Positions 22,031 through 34,285 of a stretch of 64,000 nucleotides of DNA are shown here, piece by piece (position 1 is the stretch's first letter; the number at the start of each line of letters is the position of its first letter). The DNA is from Acheta domesticus. Its lineage: Eukaryota; Arthropoda; Insecta; Orthoptera; Gryllidae. The translations under genes and the position numbers were made by a program. The notes under the pieces are model-generated. The model was not told where the DNA came from. It saw nothing but the letters and a program-made list of their open reading frames with translations, and ran no database searches. The stretch is from positions 211,280,731-211,344,730 of the forward strand of contig JAHLJT010000631.1 in assembly GCA_031308135.1 (NCBI GenBank), in the 5' to 3' direction.

Positions 22031-23389
22031 TATAATTCACACTTCTCTTTTGAACATGCAAATGTTGTGTGATGTTGAGTCATTTTCAAATATTGTCCTC
22101 CAAGAGATTAATTGATTTTAAGAGATAATTGAGTATGACTTTAATGCAAAATTTACTTTGCCGTTACTTTACAGTTCGTATCGATTTTGTATGGAGAAGG
22201 ACATAAACTTGTAAAAAACACTGACCGGAGTGTGAATTACTCGACATACAATTTATTGTGTAAAAGAACAAATAAAACTTCAAATTCTTTACCATTTTTG
22301 ACTTAATTGTTACGCGGCCACTACTTATACTCTTTTTCTTTTTAACTCGGATATAGTTTTAAATTTTAAAACTCTGATATACCGAGGAATCTGTCTTAAG
22401 GGCCTCAAAAATCCCGGCAAAAAATTAACCGTTAGAAAACGTTCCTCATTACTGAAGGTACTGATAGTTGGGGTAGCAAATATACATCAGATCTACTGTA
22501 TTCCAATCAGGTTGTAGATCTAATCTATTTGCAAACAAGCACTTTGCTCTACTTGTTAATATATTTTTAATTACGACTAAGAACAAAGCATCGAAATCTT
22601 TATTGCACTGAAGCACTCGAACACAATGTCATTAACTTCCCAGTGATTATTTCCGGATAGAGTTATTTTACGTGTGTTATATTTAAATAAATACTCATTC
22701 TTCTACGAGCGAACATTGTATCAACATGTGTTATCGTAGGTATGATAATATGTTCAGCGAATGTAATTGATTCCCCTTCAGATCAAGAGATCAGTGAAAT
22801 CTTTCTAATAATCGTGGTAGCTAAATATTTATTAGAAGATAATTTGTTTGTAATCATTAACAATAACCAATTTTGAAACATAAATGATATAGCATTATAA
22901 ACGATTTAGCATTTACTGTCGATGGGCAGAAATGGGAAACTGCAACCTGAGAAAGAACAAAATTATTACCCTCCCTTCAATTGGCGTTGGCTATAAAGAA
23001 CAGGGTAGTCGGGGGCTGGTTGTCACACAGGATTGTTCGTTGACACTTAGGTTTCTACATGTCACGTAGCTCCCATAAACTATATCTTAATGGAGCGTGG
23101 CCTTTACGATCGCACCACCTCTCCAGAGAAATTGTGCGTTCTGTGCAACGATGGTGTAACCGCGATCTTAAATGTAATTTAAAGCTTGGAAACTAATATT
23201 TGTCTATTTCATTTATTGTATTCTGTAACGTTTGGAAAGAAATATTTGCCTCTTTTAGCAGAAACATGTATCGTTGATTTTCGTGTATCAGCTTTTTAGT
23301 TTTGAGTCCCTTTCAGCACATCTTGAATGGCTTATGCTTATGCATGTAAAAAACTAAAAATCCGAGTGTCAAACGCTCTCGAATAAAAA
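22031..23389. other. AT-rich non-coding stretch
   Basis: AT-rich DNA with no recognised gene or repeat. Confidence 0.55.
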
Positions 23390-23752
23390 AAAAATACCAT
23401 CAGGTAGCCTAATAAAGGTAGTTTTCGTAAATATAAACTTGTCAAACAAGAAGTTTAAGAAAAATACTATGAGATAGCCTAATAATTGTCGTTTCCATAA
23501 ATACAAACCCGTTTCCTTGTTTAACTGGATGTAAAAAAATACCATAAGGAAACCTAATAAATGCAGTCTCCATAGATACCAATCTGTTTTCTTCTTTAAC
23601 TCGAAGTAAAAGAATACCGTAACGTAACCTAATAATAGTAGTTTTCAAAGATACAAATCTGTTTTCTTATTTAACTCAAAGTAAAAAAAAAAATACCACA
23701 AGGTAACCTAATAAACGTAGTTTCCATAGACACAAACTTGTCAGACCTAAAC
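23390..23752. repeat. ~75-bp tandem repeat, five units
   Basis: CCTAATAA or CCTAATAG-like words recur at 23408, 23478, 23553, 23628 and 23707 (spacings 70, 75, 75, 79). Each unit has an AAATACCAT element before and a GTTTTC...ATACAAA...TGTTTTC element after. Units are 70-80% alike by eye. AT-rich and non-coding. Confidence 0.88.
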
Positions 23753-23759
23753 CGTAGTT

Positions 23760-24110
23760 ATGTACAAACGAAAAGCTACCAAGCAGCTCCAGTAGGTGGT
23801 ACGTTGTGCCTGTGAGCCCCACGGGGCGAGCGAGTGCGAGGCGAGCGCGGGCGGCGGCAGCAGCCACCGGCGCGTCGGAGGCGGCGGCGGGTGGCGGCGT
23901 CCAGCCGGACTTGTCGCTTGTTTTAATTGACTCGGGGGACGCGCCGCTCCGCGCCGCGCCGCGCCGCGGAGGCGGCGCCATCTGTTATCCGCGCGGCGGC
24001 CGATGACAATGATGAATGGTGGCGTGCGGCCGCGCATTGTCCGCTGGGGACGCTACATCATAAGCGCGGCGAGCTCTGACGGAAGTCTGGCCAGCGCTTG
24101 TCCGTCACCC
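23760..24110. other. CpG island
   Basis: CpG-rich block with CGCATTGT at 24033-24040 and a short GCCGC run near 23950. It is continuous with the 19-bp minisatellite. Confidence 0.65.
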
Positions 24111-24560
24111 CGCGGCGCGCCCGCCCTCCATCGCCCCGCCCGCCCTCCATCGCCCCGCCCGCCCTCCATCGCCCCGCCCGCCCTCCATCGCCCCGCCCGC
24201 CCTCCATCGCCCGGCCTGCCCTCAAACGCCCGGCCCGCCCTCCATCGCCCAACCCGCCCTCCATCGCCCCGCCCGCCCTCCATCGCCCGGCCTGCCCTCA
24301 AACGCCCGGCCCGCCCTCCATCGCCCAACCCGCCCTCCATCGCCCCGCCCGCCCTCCATCGCCCCGCCCGCCCTCCATCGCCCACCCGCCCTCCATCGCC
24401 CCGCCCGCCCTCCATCGCCCCTCCCCCCCTCCATCGCCCCTCCCCCCCTCCATCGCCCCTCCCCCCTCCATCGCCCCTCCCCCCCTCCATCGCCCCTCCC
24501 CCCTCCATCGCCCCTCCCCCCCTCCATCGCCCCTCCCCCCCCTCCATCGCCCCTCCCCCA
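24110..24560. repeat. 19-bp C-rich minisatellite
   Basis: Unit CCCTCCATCGCCCCGCCCG, about 24 copies. A four-unit (76-bp) super-repeat containing the CTCAAACGCCCGG variant occurs twice (starting 24212 and 24288). From 24417 the unit changes to an 18-19-bp CTCCATCGCCCCTCCCCC form with fewer CpG. Open frames in several phases are artefacts of the period. Confidence 0.95.
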
Positions 24561-25065
24561 TCTTGATTGCACTTCTTACTCCTACAACTCCTTGGGCATC
24601 TTTCAGCTTTTTCATTTTTCTTATCTCACTTTTAATCCTTATCTATTGGTATACTGCCTCCATTCATTGTATTAATTTTCAACTCTTTCCCAAAAATTGG
24701 TCTTTCTTCTTCTTGTTCTTATTATTTCTTTTTTCTGTCCCACCAAATGTACATCTTTCATTTTTCCAATGATTATCGATTGCTTTCGCATGGTAAAGGC
24801 TGTTAATGTAATAATCGATACAACTGCCAATGATTTCACATAAAACTTCATAAGTTCTCCTTAGCACTAGTGTCTCGATTTAACCTTATTTTCCTTTAAT
24901 TCCGGCCAGTTATTAATCGTATTTCTTGATCCTGTTTTATCGAATTTTTTGTTTTGAAATTAGATATTCCCTTACTCCATTATCTTTTTTATCTTTCTCT
25001 TTTCTTTGAAAAATTGTTTGCCCATTGTCGTTTCCATAACCCATTATAGACGCAACTTAACAGCA
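24561..25065. other. pyrimidine-rich, AT-rich stretch
   Basis: T/C-rich low-complexity sequence (TTCTTCTT and CTTTTT words) without gene features. Confidence 0.5.
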
Positions 25066-25480
25066 CTATGTTCTCAGCAGCAATTTTCCTTCGCCTCCTC
25101 CGCAGACTTCTTGCGTCTCCGCCTCCTCACCGCCGTCACCTTCGCCACCGGCCAACCGACAGACGGGTGATTAATTTCGAGCGTTGCGAGTGGCCGTCTC
25201 GGGGCGTGTGTTTTGTGTCGGTCCCGTCCGGAACTTCATTCCACACTTCTTCGCTCCAACGGAGTTCGCACGGCGCAGCGCCTTAACAAACGCGCGCGGC
25301 CCCCATATTTAGAGGCGTTACCGCCGCCCTTTTTCCGGCCACGAGGCGAGCGCGCCGCGGGGAAAGCGTTTTATTTTCCAGTCCCTTTTCGGAAGAACTG
25401 GTAGCGGAGGGATTGGTTATGTGGGAAATGCCCGCCGCCGTGAGAGGCAAACGAGAACCGTTAGCCGGCGTAAATCGTTT
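25066..25480. other. GC-rich patch
   Basis: Moderately CpG-rich patch. No gene, tandem array or transposon end recognised. Confidence 0.5.
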
Positions 25481-26400
25481 TTAAACGCTCGTTGAGGAAT
25501 TTTATTGCACTCAACACGCAGATTCATAAAGCTGTTCGCCCGCTTCACTCCATAAATGGATATTATTTTCAAACGAGATGGCAGCTAAATAGACTGTACG
25601 TTAGCTTGATGCTTGATGGTTCTTACCCCGGTGTTCCGAAAACAGATTATGATATATCGCATGCCAACCTGTAATGATTGTTTATACAGAAGTGCCTTAT
25701 TTCGTATTGTGCCGACATTCGCAATCTTAAGTGCCTTTTCGAATTATCTTCCGGCTGGACGGGTGTGATCTAGAGGAAATCCTATTCCCAGACGTTCCGT
25801 CTGCATTTGCGGCAGACCCCTCAGTGGCGAAGTGGTTGTAGACGAAATGTTCATGCAGGCAGTTTGTTGATGAATCGACAAACACTTGGTTTTGGCTCTG
25901 GAGCGCTGATGATTCGGCGGGGGTGCTGGCGTCGGCTGTTCGCCCCGCGAGACGTAGCGCTAACGTTAGGTGTGATCTCATGGCCTTATTGTCGTGTGCC
26001 TACATGACGCACGTCCCGTGTTTGACTTCGAAACGGTATAGCCTACATTGCTTTACTAGTTCTATTTAATAATTGTATATTAATTTATATTCGTTTAGTA
26101 ATTTACTAAATATTCGATTAGTAAATTAATAGGTAATCTAAGTAAAGAAATTAGAAGCATCTATAAATTGTTTTTCTGCCTAATTTAATTCACAAAAAAA
26201 AGTCCGACTTACGCATCGATTATTAGAACCATTTCGCATTTGAACAACGTTGGGAACAATGTTGAACCAGCAAAATCATAATGATTGTGACTGAACATTC
26301 ATAAAACAGTTTCTCAGGATAATTAATACTCTCTGCTATAAAAATATACTGCTCCTAAGACCATGACGACGTACCGTAAACGTTTCTAGCACGAAGACGA
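25481..26400. other. AT-rich stretch, nothing recognised
   Basis: Unique-looking sequence. Short open frames overlap on both strands without domains. Confidence 0.5.
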
Positions 26401-27048
26401 ATGCAATTCCCACAGCCTCAGCAACGCAAGGCATTGGGGCTTGTGCAGAGAATCGCGGCTGAAAACGCTGCTTGAGAATCAGGAGCGGAAAAAAGTACGA
26501 CTCAATCGAAGCCGCTGTCGAGCGCCATTGTGTCGGAAAGAAGCTTCATCGTTTCCCAGCGCACGGTTGGCCGCCGCTGGCGGGGCGCCGGCCGGGGCGG
26601 GCCGGGGCGCGCCGTTTCCGCCGCCGGGCTGCAGCGCGGGGTGCGCCCCGCGCCGCCCGCTCGTCGGCCGATTCGCTTTTCCGCACGTTTGCGCCCGCTC
26701 TCATGCTAATTAACCCGTGACAAATCCGCCAGGGGGCGCGGAGGGGGGAGGCGGCACGGCCGTCCCCAGCGCCTGCCAAGTGCCCTCAATTTCCTGGTGA
26801 TTAATTGTCTTATTACAGGCCGTACTGTTATCGCTGACACCGGCCCCTTGCGTACAAAAACGCACGCGGCGGTGCTTCAGAGCAATTAATTAACTTTTTC
26901 CGAACGACGCCCCGCGCCCGGGGACACCGCGCCGAGGTGACCGCCGCGGCCCCCGCCGCCGCCGCTCCCCCCCCAATCAGAGGGCTGGTAGCTGCACGGA
27001 AGGGGTCGGTCCTCCCCCCGGATTCCCCCAAACGCCATTCCTCTTCGA
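26401..27048. other. CpG island with TAATTA-type sites
   Basis: CpG-rich island. Islands of AT inside it read GCTAATTAACC (near 26705), GTGATTAATTGTC (near 26797) and GCAATTAATTAAC (near 26883). These match homeodomain-type core sites in an otherwise G+C-rich context. A SINE follows directly. A regulatory island is possible; no gene seen. Confidence 0.55.
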
Positions 27049-27565
27049 CCGGCTGGCTCAGAGCATCAAGTGATGTAACTGTAGTGCCGCTGACGGGGAG
27101 TTGGTAGGGTTTCACTCCCGACGGGGCAGGATTTTCCACAATACCTTCAGATCGACTTCAGTCGCTGCGCTGTCTGGAAGCTGAATTCTTGCAATCGTCT
27201 GCTCTGATTGTTTGTTTTCCGCGGGTTTTTCGATCAACATCCGGCGAATGCCGGAGCTTTATTCCTAGATGAAACCATGGGCCGTGGGCGATCTTGTCCT
27301 ACTCTCACTTGTATACTTGCACTACACCACCACACATTACGAGAGCTTACGGGTTATCTCAGTTGGGACGGAGCCTCGCTGGTGGGAGATATCTGGTTGA
27401 GAAAAACCCCGCTTACCGACGTGTAGAACAGCGCCGCATCTCACCCTCCAGCGGAGAAAGATCACCGCCTCCTCCTGAGGAAAAATCATGCAGTACACTT
27501 GCGGGAATAATCAGGCAGTTGACGCGCCCGGGAACACTATAATAGGATAATCAATTAATCAATCC
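27049..27565 (+). mobile_element. tRNA-derived SINE, copy 6
   Basis: A box CTGGCTCAGAGC, then CATCAAGTGATGTAACTGTA, a degenerate B box (GGTTTCACTCCC) and body landmarks ATCAACATCCGGCGAATGCC, GGTGGGAGATATCTGG and AAGATCACCGCC. It ends with GGAATAATCAGGCAG and the tail AATCAATTAATCAATC at about 27546-27561. The T/C block is shortened. Confidence 0.92.
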
Positions 27566-27715
27566 ACCAGTTCTACTATTCACCCAATACACCTTTTTCT
27601 ACTTAAGACTTGCATTGTGGCACTCTGCTCCATTTTACCCTTCAAACGTGTCGAATAAATTAGTAATTTCATTTTTCAGAAAATCTTCAGTATGGGCGAT
27701 CTCTTCTAACAAGGA

Positions 27716-28100
27716 GGCTTCTCATTTCATACGCCGGTCAGAGTCGCCACATTCGTCAGGCCACTCCGCTCTCCTTGGAAACCGCTGCTCTCCACACTCG
27801 GGTCTCCGATCCCCCTCCTCCTCCTCCACCATCGCCGCCGCCGCCGCAGCCGCTGCGTCCGCTTCCACCGCCTGCGCCGCGGGCGTCTCTCGAAAAGCGC
27901 TGATCGATAGATCGAATATCGCGAGTTCCCCTGGGCGCTCGTGTGCGCGCCGCCGCCGCCAAGACGAATGGCTGCCCGCGAGCACTCATAACTCATGCGA
28001 GGCGCGTTCGCGGGCGTTCGCTATTAATTGAGGTTAATTACAGGGCTCCGCGCTGCGCTTTCGCGTGCGCTCCCCTCCCCGTGGATAAATGTATCGTGGG
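27716..28100. other. CpG island with CCG triplets
   Basis: CpG island with CCGCCG runs (27826-27850 and 27950-27960) and AT-containing cores ATTAATTGAGGTTAATTAC near 28022. No supported gene. Confidence 0.6.
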
Positions 28101-29860
28101 GAACGATATTATGTTTACCCGGCGAATCATCTCGGTGGTGTTGCGTTGTGTAATTTCGAGCCGTTGTTGATTACATGCAAACAGGTAGTTTCTGAGGGAA
28201 CGGGTTCATTTCGGCTTGTTAGGGATTTCCTGGTGTGGTAGATGATTCTTCGAGACGTAATGAACGGCTATTTCCGAGAACGTACTCTTACGCTGCCTTG
28301 CTCGTTTATTTGGGTCGTCAGAAATGGATGCTCAAGATTATTGTACTTTAATACACTTTTGCTTCCTAACGGTTATCAAATATTCTCTTATCCTTTCCCA
28401 TACACGTTAATATTGACTTTGAATAGCATCTTCTATTCAATACACTATGCAGTAAGCTGAAAATACTAACACATTTAATATCTCAGGGAAACATTTTTAT
28501 CCTTAAAAGTATCTCGACAAATGTATGTGTACCTCTTTAAATTCATTCGGTTATTTTACCGTTTTATTGATATATCATTTTACAATATTTTTTTTAATTT
28601 TCAGTGTGGATTTTCTGCACTAAAATCCTTGCAATGTAGTACGTACACGAGTCGTGCCCAACATGACCTGTATTTTTGAAATGCTTTACCTGGGTAACTC
28701 TCAGAGATTGCAGGGAGTGGACGTTCCGTGCGATGTAATTGCAGCCGAGCGTCCTGCGGCGAGTCGAAGCAGACACGCGTTCGGGCCCGTTCAGACGCAC
28801 AGGTCGAGCGCACTGTGATGCCTAGTGCCTCCAGGCGACCAACTCATCTTCGCCCCTCCAGCGCCCAACGCTAATCCACTGCAGGACTTGACACGGCGGT
28901 TCATTTCCATCGGTTCGCTCGGGTGAAGACGGCATAATAATTGAATCGCTTGTTGCAGAAACCAAATCCCCCACATCCTCCGCAAACTGTAGGTGTAACA
29001 TCTGGACAAAGTCTGTTGTCTTCGTTTGGTACTGGATTGGGCGTAAAGTAAGTCAGTTTGTCCTTCTAGAAAATTGTGGAGAGTGGACATGAGGAATTTC
29101 TACACCAAACGATTCAATTATGCAGAAGGGTTTAGAAAACGATTTTTGGAATAAGCTTTTGCCACCGATGAATGAGAAAACTTCATTTGGGAGTAGAAAG
29201 TGCAAAAATGAAAAGAATTGTAATCAATGAAAAACGAAAATGCTCAATAGCATATTTTTTCAATTCTTATCTCTTCTCAATCCATTAATTTGTAGTTTCA
29301 TATGCAGCTTCTATTGGCAGAGGAACTCCATTTATGAAAATCATATTCGGTCCATTCTTGATCTGTCAGGAATGAGGTGATATAAAGTTCATTTACTTAT
29401 TTATGACTCACGAATAACAAAAACATTATGAAAATTAGATATATTTCGGTATTAATATTTTCTTTGAATAAGCTTTCTAGATAATAGAATATTATCAAAT
29501 AATAACTTCTAATGGAAAAAAACTTATCACATTCAAGATTACTATTATTCTTCAAGTACGCTGCAAATTTTGAAAGACATTTTTTCTCTAATAACATTTT
29601 TCAAAAACCCTTGCCATTCCTCTATAAGGATTAAGGCAAGAAAACACGAGTAATAATAAATTTAATAATTAATTTCTATTCTGTAATCGGCGGCGTCAAG
29701 TGCATTCTGATTCGTGCAATATTTCACTTAGAAAAATGGAATCTTTGCTTGATGCGACTAGGTTGATCACTAGTAAACCTAATGTCTCAGAATAAATGTA
29801 ACAATATTCTAGAATGGTTTAAGTGTTGAAAGTGATACCTTTTTCTTCAATGAATATATA
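28101..29860. other. AT-rich stretch with one mixed patch
   Basis: Mostly AT-rich. A G+C-richer section at 28700-29000 has open frames on the minus strand without recognised domains. Confidence 0.5.
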
Positions 29861-30199
29861 CACCGTCAGAAATTTCATTACTTTAATGAGATGTACATTA
29901 AAGTTATTATTATAAACGCACATGAAATTTAATGTACACATGTGCATAAGGATTCGTCAGTCAAAGATTTATAGTCATATCTGGAATGAATTAATGATAT
30001 TGATGGACTGGTGATTATGAATACATGAGATTTATGATGTATGATGGGAAACGAGAGAACTGCTAAATTAAATCTTCACTGATTTTTAACTTATGCATTC
30101 ATTTTAATGTACAAATATATTTTCTTTTTAATGTACAAGGTTGTACAGTAATGTACAATACATTAATTTAGATTGAATGTAATGATATTTCTGACAGTA
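29861..30199. mobile_element. TA-flanked MITE (Tc1/mariner-type)
   Basis: Terminal inverted repeats: left CACCGTCAGAAATTTCATTA and right, read inward, TACTGTCAGAAATATCATTA. TA dinucleotides lie directly outside both ends (29859-29860 and 30200-30201). The interior has repeated AATGTACA words and no transposase frame. The ~339-bp size and TA target fit a non-autonomous Tc1/mariner-like element. A second, half-length copy lies at 34200-34285. Confidence 0.85.
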
Positions 30200-30449
30200 T
30201 AGTGAGAAATTCCATTTTCGGAGTTCTATGCATACAGTCATGTGACATTTACCCCTGATTCTTAGGCAACCCCGTAAGCGCACATGTTCGGCAGGTACAT
30301 AAAATATCTTTGGCGGGGACAGCACGTGACCTGCTGAACATCTGTTCAGAAAGAGCTGTCTACTTCGTTATGTGAAATTTCACACAACATGCTCATTGGC
30401 AAAAACTTATCATTTCTTACCTTGTAATATTTGTTCTGAGACACCTGTA

Positions 30450-30770
30450 GGATCTTTGGGCAGTCGGTGTCGAGCGGTGGCTGCGGCGGCGGCGGCTCAG
30501 GAGGATGTAATTTAAAATCTCTTGGCGGCGCGGCGCGGTGCGGCGTGGTGCCAGGTGCCAACGCTATTAGTTTTGCACGCCCACCCCGGGCGCGGCGGCG
30601 GTAGCGGCGGCGGCGGCGGCGGCGGCGACGGCGGCGACGGTGGCGGCGACGGTGGCGGTTTGGCCGCCCCTCTCGCGTTCCGGCAGTCTCTAGTGTCCAC
30701 CTGCCGCAAGGGGGAGGCGACCACCACACCTTTCATCGCATATTCAGCAACGCCATTTTGTGCCAAGTGC
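30450..30770. other. CpG island with GGC triplets
   Basis: Island with GGCGGC runs (30485-30495 and 30596-30660). It shares a ~30-bp motif starting GATGTAATTT (30504) with the island at 31281. Confidence 0.65.
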
Positions 30771-31280
30771 GTCAAACCAGTTCGGGGCGTTAACGGCGAT
30801 GCACTATTTATTCAGAAAATGGAATCAGTTGAAAAATGTATTATCAAGTTGGAAGGAACGTTCGTCACTAATTCTCTTCTGTTTTGAATTTTGATATATT
30901 CAAATAATGCAAACTATTTTAAATTGAAGTTGAATTCATTATTACAAGAATTATTCCGTAATTCCTTCCTCTCAACAGAACATAAAGATCAAAAGAGATG
31001 TGTCTTATAATTTTTCTACCGTAACAAAATTTCATGACATTGCGACCTTAGAAATAAGTCGATACAAATCACGAACTGATTTCAAAGATAATTCATAAAA
31101 TAAAGCGCCTTCTTATTGATGTGACAAGTACATGAGGAAGTTAATTCATTTTTAACGGCTTTTTCATGTTACCAGTTTCATATGAAATAAGAAATATGTC
31201 GAAAATGATTAAAATACATATCTTTTCTATTTGTTTAGCAGTTATTTCAAATTATTCCTTTCCTAGTGTCCTTTTGTGTA
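30771..31280. other. AT-rich spacer between two islands
   Basis: AT-rich, no gene or repeat recognised. Confidence 0.5.
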
Positions 31281-32375
31281 CCACGCATCAAGACCCGTGT
31301 TGCGTGTGCGTGCCAAAGTTCACCGGGCGGAACTAACCGAGTGCGGCTGGAGGCCGTGTGCCTGCTGGGCGCTGCGCCGCGAGCCGCCGAGATGTAATTT
31401 GAAATCCCTCAACGGCGCGAGGTGCGTGTGGAGGAGGCGGGGAGGCGACCAAGGCGCTGAAGTTGGGTCGGGGTGGGAAAGCGACAGGGGGCGGGGGCGC
31501 GTTCGCTCGCTCGCTCGCGTGCCGCCGTCGCCTGCACCGCCGCCGTCTCCCTTACCCCACCACCAACTGCCACCGCCACCGCCAACGCCTCTGCCTCTCC
31601 TGCCACCGCCGCCCCCACTGCCGCCGCCCCCGCCGCCGCCGCCCTCGCCGCCCCCGCCGCCCCCGCCCCCGTCACCGCCGCCCTCGCCGCCCCCGCTTCC
31701 GCCGCCCCCGTCACCGCCGCCCCCGCCGCCGCCGTCTTCTCCCCCGCCACCACACCACCACCACCACCACCACCACCACCACCACTACCATCACCACCAC
31801 CACCACCACCACCACCACCTCCAACCCCCCACCGCCGCCGCCACCGCCGCCGCCGCCGCCTCCACCGTCCCCGTCGTCTTCGTCGCCGCCGCCGCTGCCG
31901 CCAGCACCTCCGCCTCTGCCGCCACCGTCTCCACCGCCACCGCCTCTACCACCGTTGCCCATACCGCCTCCGCCGCGGCCTCCGTCACCGCCTCCACTAC
32001 TCCCTCTACCACTGCAGCCGCCGTCGCCGCCGCCGCCACCACCTCCGAGCGCCGTCCGCGAGCGCGCGCGCGCGCGCCTTGGGAGCCGACGCCGCGCGCC
32101 GCCCCGCCCCCCTCGATTATCCGTCGGCGAGCGCTGGCGGCCGCGGAGAGGCGCCGCTAATAGTTTATCCGCGCGCCCGCGAGCTTTAGCATTAGACGGC
32201 CGTGGGGAGCGGGCGGCGGGGTTTCGCCACGTCGCGAAGGCCTCTCGTTGTCCTAATGGCCCCGCGCCGCGGCTGGCGGGCGAGCCGCTGGAATGTGCGG
32301 GTGTGTTCAACACGGAATGCCAGGCCCGGCCGCGGATGCTCACAGCGCGAGGCGGGAACAAGGCGGCTAAGTCAA
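31281..32375. other. CpG island with CCG and CAC triplet tracts
   Basis: Over 1 kb of G+C-rich DNA. It holds GCCGCC-rich triplet-like sequence (31600-31735), a (CAC)n tract at 31752-31820, and further CCG/CTC triplets to 32040. An alternating GC run (GCGCGCGCGCG) lies near 32063. Reading frames up to 339 codons encode only Pro/Arg/His or Ala/Thr/Ser low complexity and change with frame, so no gene is called. Confidence 0.75.
31752..31820. repeat. (CAC)n microsatellite
   Basis: Trinucleotide repeat CAC with a few interruptions (TAC, ATC, CTC). It encodes His, Thr or Pro tracts depending on frame. Confidence 0.95.
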
Positions 32376-33700
32376 CACGCAGCCCTCTTGAGCGTTTGCT
32401 CGTTATCTTGCCAAAACTGGATGATTGTTCGTTTAGACCAAACATTATTCTACACAGAAATGAAGTAGTACCCACAGAGTAAAGTTTTGAGACTCCTTCA
32501 AATAGCTTTTGGCATTTACAGTTTTACACGGATTCTTTTCATATTTTCTCCGTGCGGAGAAGGCACATTTAAAACATGTAGTGCATCTCGTAGACAAAGT
32601 CACTAACAAACCGTTATTTCTCGCTTGTACTTTTTGACAATATCTTTGTTAATTTTTATCTCAATTTCATTATTTTTCCATTTTTTAAAAATTAAACTTT
32701 CTCAGGGTAGCCAACAGGGCGTTAAAAGTTTTGTTTTAGGTTCTTTCCATCTCCCATTCCTGTTATTATTAATGGATAATTTCAGAGGAAGGTGTTGAGG
32801 CCTTTGTGAAAAGAGCGATTAATGTAATTATACACAAGCTCGCTTTGTAGGAAGTACTTACAGTCCGTGTCGGCTTTGATGAATTTAAGGAAGTGACGAG
32901 AGGAGGTCTGATGATCATGTAAAGCTTGAGATAAGTATTTTTGTAATTTATCTTCGGTTTCTGCACAAACGATTCCATCACGAAACTTATTTGAACAATT
33001 GGTCCTAGGATTATGGCGTCAAAAGGAGAAATTTCTTATTAGAATTCTAATTAGTTAATTGAAGTCGAAGACATAAAGAATTCCTGAAGTCAGTTTCCGT
33101 GGCTCTCTTCAAAGTTACGTTGATCTCAATAGGAATAAGTAATTAAAGTGCCTCGGAAGCCCGTGTAACCTGTGCTTTTATTTGAATGACTGTATCGCTA
33201 CGATACATGTATATGCTACGATATGAATCATTTCGTAGGCCGACTTTCGACTTGGGAAACAATTTCTTGAAGTGACATTCGTGTTGCGTATACCTTTACG
33301 TCCATTTCAGTACGATTAGATTGAGAATTTAAATTTCCTTTTTAATTACGATCAATAAATTTTGTTCTCTTTGTAAATTGGTACGTACATTTCACAAAAA
33401 TATATTTTGTAACCTTCAATAAGTTTTAGTTTGCATTTCCTTTATTTTTCACCTTTCACATTTCTTTGTATTCAAAGTATTTGTTTAACTCGTACATTTA
33501 TTTATTCTGCGGTTTCCTTGACCTTTACAGTTTAGTCCTTAGTTATTTACTACCGCAACAGAGAACATTTTGTTTCGCGAAGGCTGAACGTACAGCTTTC
33601 TTCTCCTCAAAAGCGAAAACCTAACGCCACTTCTCTTTAACAAACACGAGATATTTCACCTGGCGCATGACCCTGCTCAGAGTAATCAACGTGTTCGACC
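32376..33700. other. AT-rich non-coding stretch
   Basis: AT-rich DNA, no recognised gene or repeat. Confidence 0.55.
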
Positions 33701-34055
33701 GATGGCTTCCGATAAGAGCCGCTCTCTTCAGCTTATGGAAACTTGTCGGAGCTCTTCGCAGTTCCGCGGCGCATTGTACGCGCGGCGTTGTGGTCGCCTC
33801 GCGCCTGCCTCCCTGCTTGGCCATGCAGCTGCTCACAATGCGGCGGCGACGCGACGCGACGCGACGCAACGCGATGGACGGACGGACGCCGTCTCGTTAG
33901 ACGCCGAGATGGAGTGCGCGCGCGTGCGTGCGAGGGGCGGTGAGAGGCCAATTTGCAAGGGGGGCTCCGCCCCGCCCCGTCCCGCCTCGCCACGGTTGCT
34001 AAGCGCCTCAGCGGCATAGCCGCCGCGCCGGCTTCCTGCCATGCCGCTCACTACG
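33701..34055. other. CpG island with GACGC repeat
   Basis: Island with CGCATTGT (33770-33777), ACAATGCG (33835-33842) and a GACGC run (33845-33870) like that at 18712. A SINE tail fragment follows. Confidence 0.6.
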
Positions 34056-34061
34056 GGTGTG

Positions 34062-34199
34062 ATTTTTTGTTGTTGATTGATGTGATTCCAGGCGCGACAA
34101 CAGTAAAGGTCATTAGTCCTGTAAGTGAAGTGTAGGTTTTTCCCTTGGGATTTGGCAATGATATTGCCCCACTGGATGGGGAGATACGGCGTCGACCTA
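34062..34199 (-). mobile_element. SINE 3' fragment, copy 7a
   Basis: Minus-strand fragment of the SINE 3' quarter. Read on the minus strand it runs from the GGGGCAATATCATTGCC region through CACTTACAGGACTAATGACC to an ATCACATCAATCAAC tail near 34062. It ends at a MITE half copy. A second copy of its first ~55 bp begins at 34289, so the two SINE pieces overlap in family coordinates. Confidence 0.8.
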
Positions 34200-34285
34200 C
34201 AGTCAGAAATTTTTGCATTACTTTTAATGTAAAAGTACATTAAAGTTAGTATCATGTACGTGAATTAAATTTAATATACACGTAC
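34200..34285. mobile_element. half copy of the TA MITE
   Basis: CAGTCAGAAATTTTTGCATTA at its start (first 20 bases) and GTACATTAAAGTTAGTATCA match the left half of the element at 29861-30199. TA precedes it (34198-34199). The right terminus is missing: sequence returns to SINE at about 34289. Confidence 0.75.

Noticed and set aside
23390..23752. Telomeric repeat relic (CCTAA)
   Set aside because: CCTAATA occurs once per ~75-bp unit, not in tandem five-base repeats.
31276..32482. Pro/His-rich frames of 238-339 codons
   Set aside because: Low-complexity triplet DNA; content changes completely with frame; no conserved region.
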